DNA from: Diprion similis | Taxonomy: Eukaryota; Arthropoda; Insecta; Hymenoptera; Diprionidae | DNA length: 64,000 nucleotides | Assembly: GCF_021155765.1 (NCBI RefSeq) | Contig: NC_060117.1 | Location: 5,050,001-5,114,000 of the forward strand | Reading direction: 5' to 3' | Shown here: positions 1 through 12,327 of the stretch, in pieces | How positions within the stretch are numbered: position 1 is the stretch's first letter | How the letters are laid out: every line of letters begins with the position of its first letter | Translations under genes and position numbers: made by a program | The notes under the pieces: model-generated | Seen by the model: the letters and a program-made list of their open reading frames with translations, nothing else | Database searches by the model: none | What the model was told of the DNA's origin: nothing

Positions 1-240
1 GAGGACAAAGACAAGAAGGACAGTGCTGCGGGTTTTTTGGGTTTCCTGGTTTCCTTTTCCGACACCTAGCGCAGCTGTTATTTATGCGTGGCTGGCTTTG
101 GTGGACTCTGAGAACGTTCGCCCTGGGGGGATGACGATGCCGGCTGTTTCTACTGTACAACTCCATGCAACTGCAGTCCGTTGTATCAGACTCCTGTAAA
201 ACCTAACCAAGATATTTGAGGATAAAGAGTTTCGAATAAA
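1..240 (+). other. Possible 3' end and 3' UTR of a gene starting outside the window
   Basis: Frame 1 is open from the window edge to a TAG at 67-69 and would encode a short charged then hydrophobic tail (EDKDKKDS, then GFLGFLVSF). Frame 2 is also open, for about 200 bases. The stretch is richer in GC than what follows and ends near an AATAAA at 235-240. A terminal exon plus 3' UTR would look like this, but I recognise no protein and cannot choose the frame. Confidence 0.2.
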
Positions 241-3200
241 GTAAATATGTATAATCCATCCAGCAGCGTAGTTTATAAAAAAAAATCAATCATGTGTAAT
301 CATCTGTAATCGTCAGTGACTTTTTTCCTCCTACAAGTTAATTAATGTGTACCATTCGATTCTAATCCGGTTCGAAAGTTATATAACTGATAAAAAAAAA
401 TTTCAAAATGGATGACTCTTTAGCTTGTAATATTTGAATTTGTTCGAATTCTATTGTCACATGGTATTACGATATTATTTGTATAAATAACGCTGCTGGA
501 TATTTATCAAACAGTTTTTTCTTATTTTCTATTTTCTGATTCATGTCAGTCTGTGCCAAAGTTATAACACAAAAGTTCACTGCATCAAAAATGATATTTT
601 GAATAGCAATTTCTTTTCCCTCTCTTCTTTCTCATATACGCACACACTGACACACGCAGGCACGCAAACCATGGATTTTATCATACGTCGAAGAACGAAT
701 GAATGAACATAATAATCTATCCTACATATATTTACATATGTATTATGACCTAGTCTAACCTATACGTTATATATATATATATTCTATAACCTAGTATCAA
801 GATTGACGTAAGTTAGTTTCTTCAAGTTAAGGAAACTCGGTTTATGGTTTTACTTGGTATAAGAAAAGCTCATAGAGTAAAGGAAAAACTTTGATTCCAT
901 ATTGCATGCATTTGGATGAAAAGCAATCAGTTGGCTGGCTCTCGTGAAGATGAAGAAGAAAAATGAAAAAAAAAAAAAAAAAAAAACTTCTCGTGTAAAC
1001 CAGGATCAGAATTGTGATAGAAAACACAATGCTTTACATTAGAGTAGTTTTGAAAAAAAATAAATAAATAATTTGCTCCCTGCTTCCTTCGAAAAAAGGT
1101 CTCGTACAAAAGTTATTTAAGTTCCTTGAATAACTTTTTAGCGAGTGAATTTATCAGAAAATAATAACAGACCATTTTTTGGAGAGCCTTTAATTTTCAA
1201 CAAAAATAATAAATTTTATTAATATGTTGTTATATATGATATTTTTATACCTAAATGGAACTTTTGAAGCTATTTGGAAGGAATTATTTATTTATTTATT
1301 TTCTTTACTTTTTTTTTTTTCGAAACACCCCAGTTTACATACGTATGAAGAGAAATAAATTGAAGCACATTATTTAGGATGTATAGGATAGGACAAGAAG
1401 TTTGCATGAAGTTGACTAAGAAGGATCGAAAAGCCTCAACAGCTGGTGCGTCCCTCAAACGATAAATTAACGATTGATTACATACGGTTGAGAAACTAAC
1501 CGGTTCGCCTGAGTTTCGAATCATATTATTTACAAAGCCGCCGCTTCCAGGATAAACTTTTCCTTATAACTTCTCGAGCGGAGATATTTCGGTTGTTTGA
1601 TGATAAACGGCATGAAATTACGTTCATATTATATACGCATCCCGAGGTTTTTCTACGAGATGTTATATTATATTTTACATGTATACATATATATATATAT
1701 ATATATTAGAATATATAAATCGGTTAACATAAATGTCAAGTAAAAAAAAAAAAAAATCGCGGATCTATAAGTTAAACAAGATGGCACTGTGATTCGCTGT
1801 TTTAAAAAAAGTTGAACAGCGTTACGTGGAATCGATAGTCGATTAATGAAATTATGATATTCAATTTAGCTTTGTTCCTCAGTGATTTACATTCTTGCAG
1901 TTTCTGAGGAATTCTTTTAAACTCAAAAGTTTTCATAAACGTTATACCCATATTTGACCTTTTTTCAATCTCATTTGAGAATGCAATTCGAATGCAATGT
2001 TCGAGTGTTCGCAAATTGTAAATTTAAGTACATATATACGTTTCCAACGGTATACTTTGAATTTTTATGCCTATTTATTCCTCCAATACGACAGAGGTCA
2101 CGTGTTTATATTGCGCTTTTTTTCATCCTTCCGTCACGCCTGACTAATCCAATACCATTGGGATTTTGTCACTTTGCAATGCGTCATCTGGTGGAAAAAA
2201 ATAAAACTAATGCAACCAGGCTGACGGTTGACCGTTGACAGTTTTTTTTTTCGCGTACAGATAATGGAACAGGTATAATGTTGATTATGTTTAATTAAAT
2301 TAAGCTCAAGAAATATGATTTTCCTTTATTAAAATTGAAAACTTAGGTTATGTGGTGATAAAATGGCGCCGACAACCAGGCTCTGACGTCATGAGAACAT
2401 TTTCCAATAGAAATTTAAATTTAAAAATTCAAAACTCACATCCGAGAGTAGCAATAGTAATAATTTAATGCCCGCTCAAACTCGAGAGTTGTAATCACAA
2501 TTCGAATTCAATTATTTAACGTTAAAAGTTGTCGAACAGTAATTACTGAAGCCTCGAAAATCCTGTAATTATGTAGAATACAAATAATCAAATAACAGCA
2601 GAGGCAATTCGGGGGTAGTCAGTTCGATTTTAATTAAACTTGGCGGGATTGTCGATGGGGTGAAAACAATCGTAACAATTTTTTTACATCGCTTGAATCC
2701 CGCCCTATTTTACGGGTGATATCAACCCCCTAAAATAATGTTTGTTTCGTTTCTTATACGCCCAAAGTAAATAAGGGGTGAGTCAACTTTTTCATTCGAT
2801 TTAGTACCGCATGGCTGTATTGCAGATGTAATTAAATTTCTATAGTACTTATTCGCAAAAATGATCATTTTTCGCGTATGCTAATTTACAACTTAGAGAC
2901 TGGAAGTGAAGACATAATTATTTTTTTGGTATCACCATATTGGATTTTCTATTTTGCATCTGAACAATTGCGTTGAGGTCCGAATCGAATTTAGTGACCC
3001 CGAAAACCATTCGGCGGGAAGATTGTTTTTCTAGATTTCACTTCGGCGAAAATCTCGAATTCCCTGCGTCGGAAGGGTTTGTGATGTATTTACATAGTCA
3101 ATTCTCTTAGCAGTTGAGAAAATATTTTCAACGGTAGAAGAAAAAATACTCCCAATATAAAAGTGAAGCATATAGGTATATATAGGTACCTCAGGACTTT

Positions 3201-4010
3201 TGCAACTAATATTATGTATACCTATTCCCGATGTTTAATTTGTCTTTTATCTAATTGCACACTTTGACATCTAAGAATTGAATCTTTTCCACAATTTTTA
3301 CAAAGCTTAAATTTTCAAACTGTTCTACAACGTAGCCGGATAATCCGTAAACACTTTAAATACTACAGATTCGGTGAAACAGAGCGAATGATTTCAGAGT
3401 GAAACAGTTTTCTGCAATTACCTACATCTGAATTGTAGAATCCCCTACGCATCTTCAGAGCTCCAAATTGTATGTCTGACAATGAATATCTTCGGTCGTC
3501 GAGTGATCATATTCTACACTAATCATGAAAAGCTTCCACTCATTGATGTTATCCTCAAAAATCCAATTGAATTTTTGTCTTCGAAATTTCATCTCAGGCT
3601 GAAAAATATATTTTATTTTCTCAACAGCCTTCAATGTCGTTATCGTGTTTGATCTTCAATTCTTACAACTCTTTTGGCCTAAAATTTGTCTATCACTTTT
3701 TGTAGACTTTTTATAGACATTTATCTATACAACTTCGTTTTTTGTTCCTGATATAAAATCGTGTCTAATACATCTTTAGACTTAATATTTGCCTATGAGA
3801 CGTCCTTAAAATTAGACTATTTTTGAAAACGCGTTTTTTTTTTAAACATTCGAAAGAGGTGTTTATCCGGTTCAAATATAGTCTCTATAACGATTTATAC
3901 AGTAAAAAAAAAAAGTATTTCAAGATATTTTTCGACTGACGATGTCATCTTTCAGAGGATAAAAAAAATGTTTGTCCTCCTTTTACCAAATAGTACCAAT
4001 TGGTAAAAAC
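241..4010. other. Gene-free AT-rich stretch
   Basis: No reading frame here looks like a conserved protein. I see (TA)n runs near 764-782 and 1683-1706, poly-A runs (for example 968-986), a CRE-like palindrome TGACGTCA at 2384-2391 and an E-box CACGTG near 2100. The two sites hint at promoter-like DNA, but no transcript start or gene can be attached to them. Confidence 0.5.
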
Positions 4011-4018
4011 GTTACTAG

Positions 4019-4399
4019 TCCGGTCAATTTAGACAAAAAAATAGGAGTGAGGTTACAAAAATTACCACCCAGCTGAAAATTGGTTATAACTCTTCCAACT
4101 ATTTGAATCGTTATATCTCAGAAACGGTGGCTCTTAAGAAAAAAAGTATCTGGACATTTTTAATAGATAATTATTTGATCTACAATTTTTGTCTAAGCTA
4201 ATTTTATGATAAAACTTATCGTTTTGCTGAAAATCGTGAAAAACCCGTTTTTGTGACCTTTAACCCCGTGTAAATTTTTTTCCATGTATCGGATCGATGA
4301 GGACTTTTTGGAATTCATTTATGATAGTGTTTTGAACGATCCTACCAATTTTCAGCTGGGTGGTAATTTTTTTAACCTTGCATATCTAAATTCACCGGA
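4019..4399. repeat. Fold-back (MITE-like) element of about 380 bp
   Basis: The left arm starts TCCGGTCAATTTAGA and passes through ATTACCACCCAGCTGAAAAT. The right arm carries the reverse complement (ATTTTCAGCTGGGTGGTAAT, then TCTAAATTCACCGGA). The middle is AT-rich and has no coding capacity. This is the layout of a non-autonomous DNA transposon; no clear target duplication was found, so the superfamily is unknown. Confidence 0.65.
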
Positions 4400-4413
4400 T
4401 TATACACAAATTC

Positions 4414-4734
4414 AGGGTGTCCAGCAATATTAGAATTGAAAATTCCCGTATATTCCCGGTAATTTTTTTCAAAACTCCCGGATATTCAACACTCTGACTT
4501 TTTCATGTTTCTATATTTTATATATTATGAAAATTCTAAAATTCCAGTGAAATCCGGAGGTAAAATTTATCTTTAACAATTCGTTTTTCAACGGATAAAT
4601 GTATAAACAGTAATTTCAGCTCGAATTCTCGGTTGCTGTGAGAAATTCCCATATAATTTCCGTATTTGTAAGGTCACTTTCAAATTCCCTTATAATACCC
4701 GGTTTTCCAGGAATTCCCGATTGCTGGACACCCT
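4414..4734. repeat. MITE with AGGGTGTCCAGCAA terminal repeats
   Basis: The element begins AGGGTGTCCAGCAA and ends TTGCTGGACACCCT, an exact 14-bp terminal inverted repeat 321 bp apart. Further inverted similarity lies inside (several CCCGG/ATTCCCG-type blocks). Short open frames on both strands are by-products of the repeat. It lies about 235 bp upstream of the Ac45 start codon and may lie within or beside that promoter. Confidence 0.7.
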
Positions 4735-4860
4735 TTGGAATTGTCAATTCATTCATATCGTCGATTTCGCAATTTATCGCTTTTGAAAAGCCCGCCACTC
4801 TGTATCGTGTCTGCGCATGCTCCGTCGGTAAAATACGATTGGTAGACGGTCACGCGGTCC

Positions 4861-4870
4861 GTCATATGAC
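4861..4870. promoter_or_regulatory. Palindromic E-box-like site upstream of Ac45
   Basis: GTCATATGAC is a perfect 10-bp palindrome about 100 bp before the Ac45 start codon. It differs from the lysosomal CLEAR consensus (GTCACGTGAC) only at the two central bases. V-ATPase genes are typical CLEAR targets, so the position is suggestive. The E-box core here is CATATG, not CACGTG, so function is a guess. Confidence 0.2.
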
Positions 4871-4969
4871 AACAGCTAAGTTCGAGAGGCTAGTCAGGCG
4901 GTCCCTGCCTTCTGCTAGCTAAACGGAGCCAAGCGGCCACCTCAGTGATCCAAGTGCCAAGGTGTAGTG

Positions 4970-6187
4970 ATGGGTTCTCTCAAAATGTTCGCCCTCGGGC
5001 TTCTGATCCTCGTAGAAATATCAGCGATAATCTGCAGCGACGTCGCACCCGTATTACTCTGCGGTGGAGCTGCAACTGACCATTCGAAGTCCTCAAATCC
5101 GCTCTTGAAAACGTCGCAGTCCGAGTTTGCCGAGATCCTAGCAAACAAAGTGGGCGGGTCCCATGATCCCATGGTAATTTTTGAAATGGAGAACCTCTGC
5201 GTCGAGGATCTAACTCAGAACAAGCAGCACCTGAGCGGATTAGGACCATGCGATTACGTGCCATCCGTCGAGGCTCCGCTTTCCATCCTGGAAGACCTCG
5301 AGGAGTACAATATATCCAGAGAGAAGCCAGAGGCCATAGAAGACGGTCAGGCATTCATCGTGTCGATTTCAGAGATATCGGCAGTCCCTGAGTTGTACAG
5401 AAACCTTCTCGCCGTGAATCCAAATCTGATCGCCGTTGTGACTGGTGCTTCGTGTAGCTACAGTCGATCGGAAAGAACTCGCCGAGCCGTTGCAGCGAAG
5501 GACGATACTGACGTGATCTTATTTTACGTTGATAGAATACTCTTTTATGCTAAAAGCGGGATTTCCGTCAAGGTGATAAATCCAGGAATGATTAATTAAA
5601 TTGCTCGTTCTACAAGAGAGAACATGAAAATGTATTTTGTAACTAATTATTTGTTTGAATTTCAGTCCGGAAGTAGCAATTATACGTTAACTGGAAACCC
5701 AAGTAATTATTCGACCGTCGCAAATGGAACAACTGGAATTCGTCTCAATATGGCTTACGAAGAAGTGACGCTGAGCATACAATTCACCAAAAAACGAGCT
5801 GGATATTGGTACTTCGATTATGTCATATTCCAGAACGATACGGCGACTGAAACGTTGAGCAGTGATTCAGAGATATATTTTCCGACTGGTTTCTCTTATC
5901 ATTGTTCTGTAGAATCTGTCTTTTACTACAACACGACGTATGTCAATATTACTAATATGCAGGTTCAAATTGACCCGACTTTAAGTAATAACAATACCGA
6001 AGTTGTGTTCAGCGATGGATACGACTGCGTCGGCTTTACCACGATTCCAATTTGGAGTGGAATTTTTGTCACTGCAATTATGGCTTTAATTATGATCTGG
6101 GGATTGACTATGATATTAGACATTCGTACGATGGATCGCTTCGACGATCCAAAGGGAAAAACTATCACGGTCGGAGCGGCCGAGTAA
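4970..6187 (+). CDS. ATP6AP1: V-type proton ATPase subunit S1 (Ac45), complete, two exons
   Basis: Exons 4970-5572 and 5666-6187 join in phase 0 across a 93-bp GT-AG intron to give 374 residues. Ac45 is the type I membrane accessory subunit of the V-ATPase Vo sector and guides pump assembly and trafficking in acidic organelles. The N-terminus is a signal peptide (FALGLLILVEISAIIC). A furin-type RTRR lies at residues 169-172, matching the known proteolytic maturation of Ac45. Exon 2 is rich in N-glycosylation sequons (NYT, NYS, NGT, NDT, NTT, NIT, NNT). A single membrane span (GIFVTAIMALIMIWGLTMIL) is followed by the family's cytosolic tail MDRFDDPKGK. I chose the ATG at 4970; the GTG codon just before it is in frame but not needed. 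Length fits insect homologues and is shorter than the mammalian protein. Polyadenylation signals follow closely. Confidence 0.94.
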
Positions 6188-6218
6188 GAACATTTGCTTG
6201 AGTATTTTCTAAAATGTA

Positions 6219-6224
6219 AATAAA
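6219..6224 (+). terminator. Polyadenylation signal of Ac45
   Basis: AATAAA lies 32 bp after the Ac45 stop codon. A second AATAAA follows about 45 bp later, so either could define the mRNA end. Confidence 0.6.
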
Positions 6225-6289
6225 GATACTTGTTTGTGATTAAGTCGAATCAAGAACCAGAAAATCAATAAACAAAGAGCGTTTTCCTC

Positions 6290-7779
6290 ATGTAAAGAAG
6301 GTGATTTCTTGATAGTCAAGTTGACGTCAAACACTGACGTAGAATATGCGTGCGAAAGGTGTTAAGAGTATGTCGAATATTGTACATTTTTAGTCCAATG
6401 GCAATATCTTGAGTTTTATTTTTAAATTTCGGTTTAGCTAGAACTTTTTTCTACGTCCGACGACCTTTTACTGCACAAAAAATGCTTCAATATTGTTGAA
6501 TATATTCAAAAGTATATAATTCGATAATTTAATAGACTGCGATAGAATTTTTTTGATAATAAACTTTTCTTCCTACCAATATTGACGCAAATTAACTCAA
6601 AACCAGATATTCTTGGACGAAAGAAATGATACTTACAGGATTGATTGTCTTCGACTACTTTCTACTCAACGCCAGGGTTGAAAATCTAAAAATAAAACCT
6701 AAAGATTGCGCCATTCGGATGTATAGTTTAGTAGTAATCTTCAGTTCCGTAAAGATAAATTCGCATAAATAATGTACATGAATTGATCCTACATATAAAG
6801 TAATTTAGAAATGTAACGCATCGATGCTAGAGTTTTTTGGTACAACGGTGCCAAAGTGTCAGCATAGCCTAGTACCAACTCCATAATTTCCCTCATCCTT
6901 GTGCGAAATTTGTTGAATAAAATAGTAAGTTAATTGTGGTGGCGGTTCTTAGATGAAATGGAGAACTTTGTTCCGCCAGATAATAAGAGATAATACATAA
7001 TGGTAAATAAGTTATTTCATTTCGCTGTCTTGTTCGATATCAGAACTCGACATGTTTATAGCTTTCAACCAACAGTTCAGGGCATAAATATGTAAAAAGA
7101 TGCGACGCTGTGACTGTTAAGTCATTAGTCAAATCCAAGTGTCCCAAAAATATGTATAAAGTCGTTTTCTTGATTACTTATCTAATAGAATTTATTTGGC
7201 AACTGCCATATTATAGTCATATTATATATACTGGTATCAACATTCATTCCATCGTCACACCTAGAATTATATTTTACGCTATTAAGTGTGAAAATAAATT
7301 TCCCCTATATTGTATACGCATACTGTCGATTGTCCGATATCAATGAATAAATTAACGGTGTAGACCTTTAATTATTGGACCAATTTTATTTCTCAGTAAG
7401 AAAATCTTGTTCAGATCTTTACGTACGATAATAGAAAAGTATAAAAAAAAAAAAAAAATACACACATATATAAATATATGAATCGATTGCGGAAGTTCAA
7501 AAGTCTCATCACCTACTGTTTACGAGAAACATATGAATTGACTTTTGCGATTTGCTCAAATCGACGGCGATGTTCAAATACTCGAAAATTAATTCACGTA
7601 CTTCTTGTAAACAATATTTTCTACGAGTTTAAAGTTTGTATAGACCTTCGGATTTTACTGCACGCCGTATCAAGAGACAAAGACGGCAGGTCAATATCAG
7701 TCTTAAACCATCACCTCAAATTTGGTGAGATATATTCTTACGTACACACCTACTTTGTGCAAGGAATCGTCACTATCAT
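6290..7779. other. Intergenic stretch between Ac45 and the heparanase 3' end
   Basis: The two flanking genes converge on this AT-rich interval. Open frames of up to about 100 codons occur but show no protein-like composition or splice context. A TTTATT at 7385-7390 (AATAAA on the - strand) could end the heparanase mRNA. Confidence 0.5.
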
Positions 7780-10700
7780 CTAAGCTTCGCATGCAGGTAT
7801 CGGCAAACCATGGTAAATGAGAAAATACATAGAGTAAGAAGGAAGTTCTATGTCTTCGCCTGGATCTACTATTACTGGATTGAAGGGTGGTAATTTGCCA
7901 TCCGGTTGCAGCATCAACGTTTGGTTATTCATTTTTATGAACCTGAAATTGGTGAGTACATTTTATAGTTTTTGATAATACGATACCTTCATTCAACTTT
8001 AAATATCAAATATTACCTCGATTGTAAGTGATCCGCTGTCAAAATATACAGATAGAATTTCAGTGATTTCATTGCCGCTGGATTACTCATTCTAATAGCA
8101 AGTTTCATTGGTTTATTACTCAGCTGGATACCATATTCAGTTATGGTGGGTACTCTATTGATAAGAGCACTTCTTGCCGTACAGTGCCGGTACAGTCTTA
8201 ATGTCTTATTGTTCACATGGGGCGGACCCAAAACCCTTTCAGATACAAACTGTTTGTAGATGACGCTGACCCACCAATCTGGATTTGGAGTCAAGTCGGG
8301 TGCTACAAGCGCGTAATGACCGCCAAAAAATGACTGTCTTGTAACAACGTCAACTCCAGCCCAGGCGCTATATCCAAGCTTATCGAGCCACAAAAAACCA
8401 GCCACAAATCTGTCGGACAAGTTCGGCGCACCGCTTCCCCAAGCCGAGCTTGTTTCAGCTGTGGAGTAAATTTTGTATACAATATTCAGTAGGGTGATTT
8501 TTTTTTAACTACTATTTTTTTTTTTTCAGTCCCCATCGAAAATTTTGTTCTATATGTCGAACAAATAATTCGCCCAGGGCGTGAAAAGATTTCCCATATA
8601 AAATACAGGTGAATCGAAGCGTTTTTTTTTTCAAATCTCTACAACTCGGCGGAATTTTATGATATCACATTGATCTTGGTCGCAAATTACGCAGAATTGA
8701 ACGATCTTCAAAAGTTTTTAGAACGGCGTAAGTGCAACTTACATTTGTGAGGTGGTACAGGGCACTAAAGTTGATTTTTACCCAAGCTTCTCCTTTTTTT
8801 GCTGTTATCTCCAAAATGATTAACTGTACCACAAAAATGTAAAGAATAACTTTGTTGGAAATTTGATTTCCTACAAGAAAGGTCCTTTAGACCAAAATGC
8901 TCAGATTGATATTTCTTGAGATATCGAAATTCAACTTACTTGACGTATAAAATTTTTATGTTCTATTGAATTAAACGTTTTAATCTAATATAACCAATAA
9001 ACATTATGGTTTATTGAATCAAACGTTTTGAATAACTGATATTCCAATGGAATAGATCAAATGGATCCAATCGAATGGAAAAAAATCAAATTCCAATGCA
9101 AATTCAATAATTTAAAACGTTTGATTTGATAAACCATAAAAATTTTATACGACAAGAAGTTAAAGTTCGATATCTCAAGAAATATCAATCTGAGCAATCA
9201 GGTCTACAGGACCTTTTTTGTGGAAAATTGAATTTCCAACAAAGTTTTTCATCACATTTTTTTGGTAAAGTTGATCATTTCGGAGATAACAGCGAAAATC
9301 GGAGAATTTTGGGTAAAAATCAACTTTAGTGACCTGTATCATCTCACCAGTGTAAGTTGGACTCACGACGTTACAAACACTTTTGAAGATCGTTCAATTC
9401 CGCGTAAATTGCGACCAAGACCAATGTGATATCATAAAATTCCACTGAGTTGTAGAGATTTGAAAAAAAAAACGCTTCGATTCTCGTGTATTTTATATGG
9501 GAAATCTTTTCACGCCCTGAGCGAGTACTTAATATTAATATTAAGGACTATAACTTTTAGGGAATTTTTTGTTCGACATATAGAACAAAAGTTTTCGATG
9601 GTGACTGAAAAAAAAAAAAATAGTTGTTAAAAAAAAATCACCCTAATATTCAGCGTTCGTAAGCGTAAGAAAATGCATAACAGTTAAGACTAAAGTTGAC
9701 GGTAAAACAGTTTTCAATTTTGTCAAACTTTTGATGAAGTTGAGCGAGTTGAAGATAAAAAAAATAAATAAAATGCTTACTGATTGCTAGTGGGCTAGAA
9801 TTTTTTTTATACTCCTGATATTTTTCACTAGATTTCATCTAGTAAAATAACATGACCAACGTACAAAGCCAAACGCGAATATCGTAGTCCCCGATGAAGT
9901 CTGATAGCGAATGTATTTGGTTTACTAAATAATTGAAGGTGTTTGGATTGATAAAGTCTTCAACTGTCGCTATGTGACCATTCAAGTAGTACTGATGCCA
10001 GGAGAAGTAAGTCAAACTGTTATTAGCACGCTTCAAGAACTCTGCGCCGTACAGTTCACCCTGGTGATTCGCATCTCCTATGTGATTAACTTCAGGTCCG
10101 ATCAGATTACTAGATTCGTATCCGTTGTCATCCAGAAGCTTTCTGAGGACCGTGTAATCCGATGCTAATTGGCTAGCTGTAACGGTTCTGTTAAATACAT
10201 GGCGGAACGAGTTTGGCTCTGTAACAAATAATTAGAATTGACGCTTGTGCTCGGCGTGGCGGTAAAAGTTACTCCAAAAAAGACAAATTAAGTGTTTTGA
10301 AGAAGAAAATCTGTACATAGTTTAATTTTGCAGTTTTTCAATGTCGTAAAAAAACCTGAAGCAATATTCATATTGACGGAATAATATTTTCTTTTTTTCA
10401 GAATCGGAATATCAATTTCGAGTCGCTAACTAACCATTTCCCAACTGCCAATCCAATTCAATATTGTGCGCCTTGGCGAGTGAAATTATCTTCTTGGCAT
10501 CTGAGTAATTCCAACTGCCGTCGGGCCGTCGGAGTAAAACATTTAAATCGAATATCATCCTGGCTCCACTTTCTTGAGCAAAACGGCTCAGAGATAAGAA
10601 ATCTTTGTCAGTTATTGTGAAATTTGTGATATCCTCTCCGGTGATTGGATCAAAAATTTTGTCCACAGTCGATGGTAGCGTCTGTTTAAAAATCAAGCGT

Positions 10701-12327
10701 TGAGTTTTAATATCCTTATTTACTTCGATAGCAGGTCTGTAAACTGCGCTAAATTGAATTAAGGGGGGGGGGGGGTAAGGGTTTACACTTTCGAAAAATT
10801 GAATTTTTTTTTTTTTTTTTGTCTTATCTTATTGTTAAACATTTCAAGAATATATTCTCAAAATTTTAAGTCGATCTGAGCAAAACTCTTGAAGGGGTGA
10901 GGGTTTCAGCGTAAAAAAAATACACTTTTTTTGTGAATTTTTTTTGAAATTATGGATTGAGCAAATTTATTGAAACCTTTTGTACATTATTAAGCATACT
11001 TTTAACAATATTCTGTAATTTTTTCATTCAGAAATATTGCAAAACAAGCCGGTGACAGAGCTTTTTTTCTTCACTTTTTTAGCTCAATAAACTTTAAACG
11101 CGTTTTTCTCAAAACTACTTTTTCAAAGTCCGTGTTCACTGCCATTTATAAACTGCTCGACCGATTCATTCCAAACTTGGTACACATTTTCTACATATAA
11201 AATACCTCCCCTCAACGTTTAGTTAACATTTTTTTTTAACATTAAGGGAGTTTCCCACCCACAAAATGGCGGATTTTTTCGTGGAAAATGGCAGTTTACA
11301 CTTTAGATGGCTACCAAAAATTTTTAAATGAAAAAAAAAAATAATCGTAGAACGTTGGGGGGAGGATTTGATAATACTTTGACTAAATTTTAATGGATTT
11401 TGACTTCAGATAATTTCCGACCGAGATATAGTGAACACCGCAAATTGTTTCCTTTCTAAGACGTTCTGGGGCAAGCTCTGTCACCGGCTTGTTTTGCAAT
11501 ATTTCTGCATGAAAAAATTACAGAATATTGTTAAAGGTATGCTTAATAATGTACAAAAGGTTTCAATGAATTTGCTCTATCCATAATTTCAAAAAAAATT
11601 CACAAAAAAAGTGTTTTTTTTTTTCACGCTGAAACCCTTACCCCCCCCCCCCCCCTCCCTAATTTAGATATAAATTTAAAATGACAAACTTTTCGACACA
11701 TTTTTCATGCAAATGTTTCCAGGAAGAATCATGCAATTCTCTCGTTACTTTGGTAATAAATTCATTCATTTATCCTGCTGTGAGTTTTAGATTTAATAAA
11801 AGTACCTGATCAAAGAACAAGCAATCGGATGAAGTACCGCCCACTCTGACGTAAGCTGGGCTCAAATGACGTGCTAACATGACGAATCTTTGATCATTGA
11901 TTGGTAATTTTTTCATGTTTCTTAACAAGGACGTATCCAATCCATAGGATAAATATCTAGTCGAAGTATCTCTGAGTACGAGTGGTCTCGTATTCAATTG
12001 GATTACTATTACATCCTCGACTCGCTGTAGGCTTAAGGCGAATAGATAGAAAGTGAAAAGGATAACAAAGAATCCCAGGACGTACCAACGAGTGCTTATA
12101 TCTGAAAAGTGGTGAATACAGCGAGATTCAATATTTCACATCATAAACTGAAAGCAGGTTTAAAGTACAGTTGTTAAGAAAAAAATATATTTTTGATTAG
12201 CCGAAGAAGAATTAGATTTCTTTGAAAAAAAAAAAAAAAAAAAAAAAAAAAACTTCAACTACTTTGAAAACATACTTCGCCGTTTGAACTGAAATATTTC
12301 TGAAAACATTTGAACCATGTTTTTCAT
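7780..12327 (-). CDS. HPSE: Heparanase-like endo-beta-glucuronidase (GH79), six exons
   Basis: Coding exons on the - strand are 12327-12276, 12101-11806, 10681-10435, 10218-9865, 8458-8017 and 7942-7780. All phases agree, giving 517 residues. Heparanases cleave heparan sulfate chains in lysosomes and outside the cell. Family landmarks: SPAYVRVGGTSSDCLFFD; FDLNVLLR; the acid/base Glu in LGNEPNSF, split by the exon 3/4 junction; WHQYYLNG; the nucleophile Glu in WLSETSSAWGSGAP; GFLWLDKLG; and a C-terminal beta domain ending YSMYFLIYHG. The N-terminus has basic KRR before a hydrophobic segment (WYVLGFFVILFTFYLFAL), so it is a signal anchor or uncleaved signal. Exon 1 is the least certain part: it rests on a good donor, the right phase and an ATG, not on homology. 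The region between FFD and MIFDLN is much shorter than in vertebrate proheparanase. Introns 2 and 4 hold fold-back elements. Confidence 0.9.
8490..9645. mobile_element. hAT-like fold-back element in heparanase intron 4
   Basis: The 1,156-bp element begins TAGGGTGATT and ends AATCACCCTA. It is flanked by a perfect 8-bp direct duplication ATATTCAG (8482-8489 and 9646-9653). An 8-bp duplication points to a hAT- or P-type transposase. The two arms of about 400 bp or more are imperfect reverse complements (for example TATATGTCGAACAAA and its mirror), so the transcript could form a long hairpin in the heparanase pre-mRNA. The right arm has about 40 bp extra, including CTTAATATTAATATTAAG at 9528-9545. 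No transposase is encoded. Confidence 0.85.
10759..11662. repeat. TTAA fold-back MITE, copy A (heparanase intron 2)
   Basis: It begins TTAA followed by a long G run and GTAAGGGTTT, and ends in a long C run and CCCTAA (a decayed TTAA). Inner arms carry AAACAAGCCGGTGACAGAGC and its reverse complement about 400 bp apart. TTAA target choice suggests mobilisation by a piggyBac-type transposase. It fills about 900 of the 1,124 bp of its intron. It has an outer extension of about 120 bp (TTTACACTTTCGAAAAATTG) at its left end, also seen in copies C and E. Confidence 0.8.

Noticed and set aside
4638..4922. 94-codon frame before Ac45
   Set aside because: It lies mainly inside the AGGGTGTCC MITE and ends just before the Ac45 start. 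Composition comes from the repeat.
4980..5354. 124-codon - strand frame within Ac45
   Set aside because: Antisense shadow of Ac45 exon 1.
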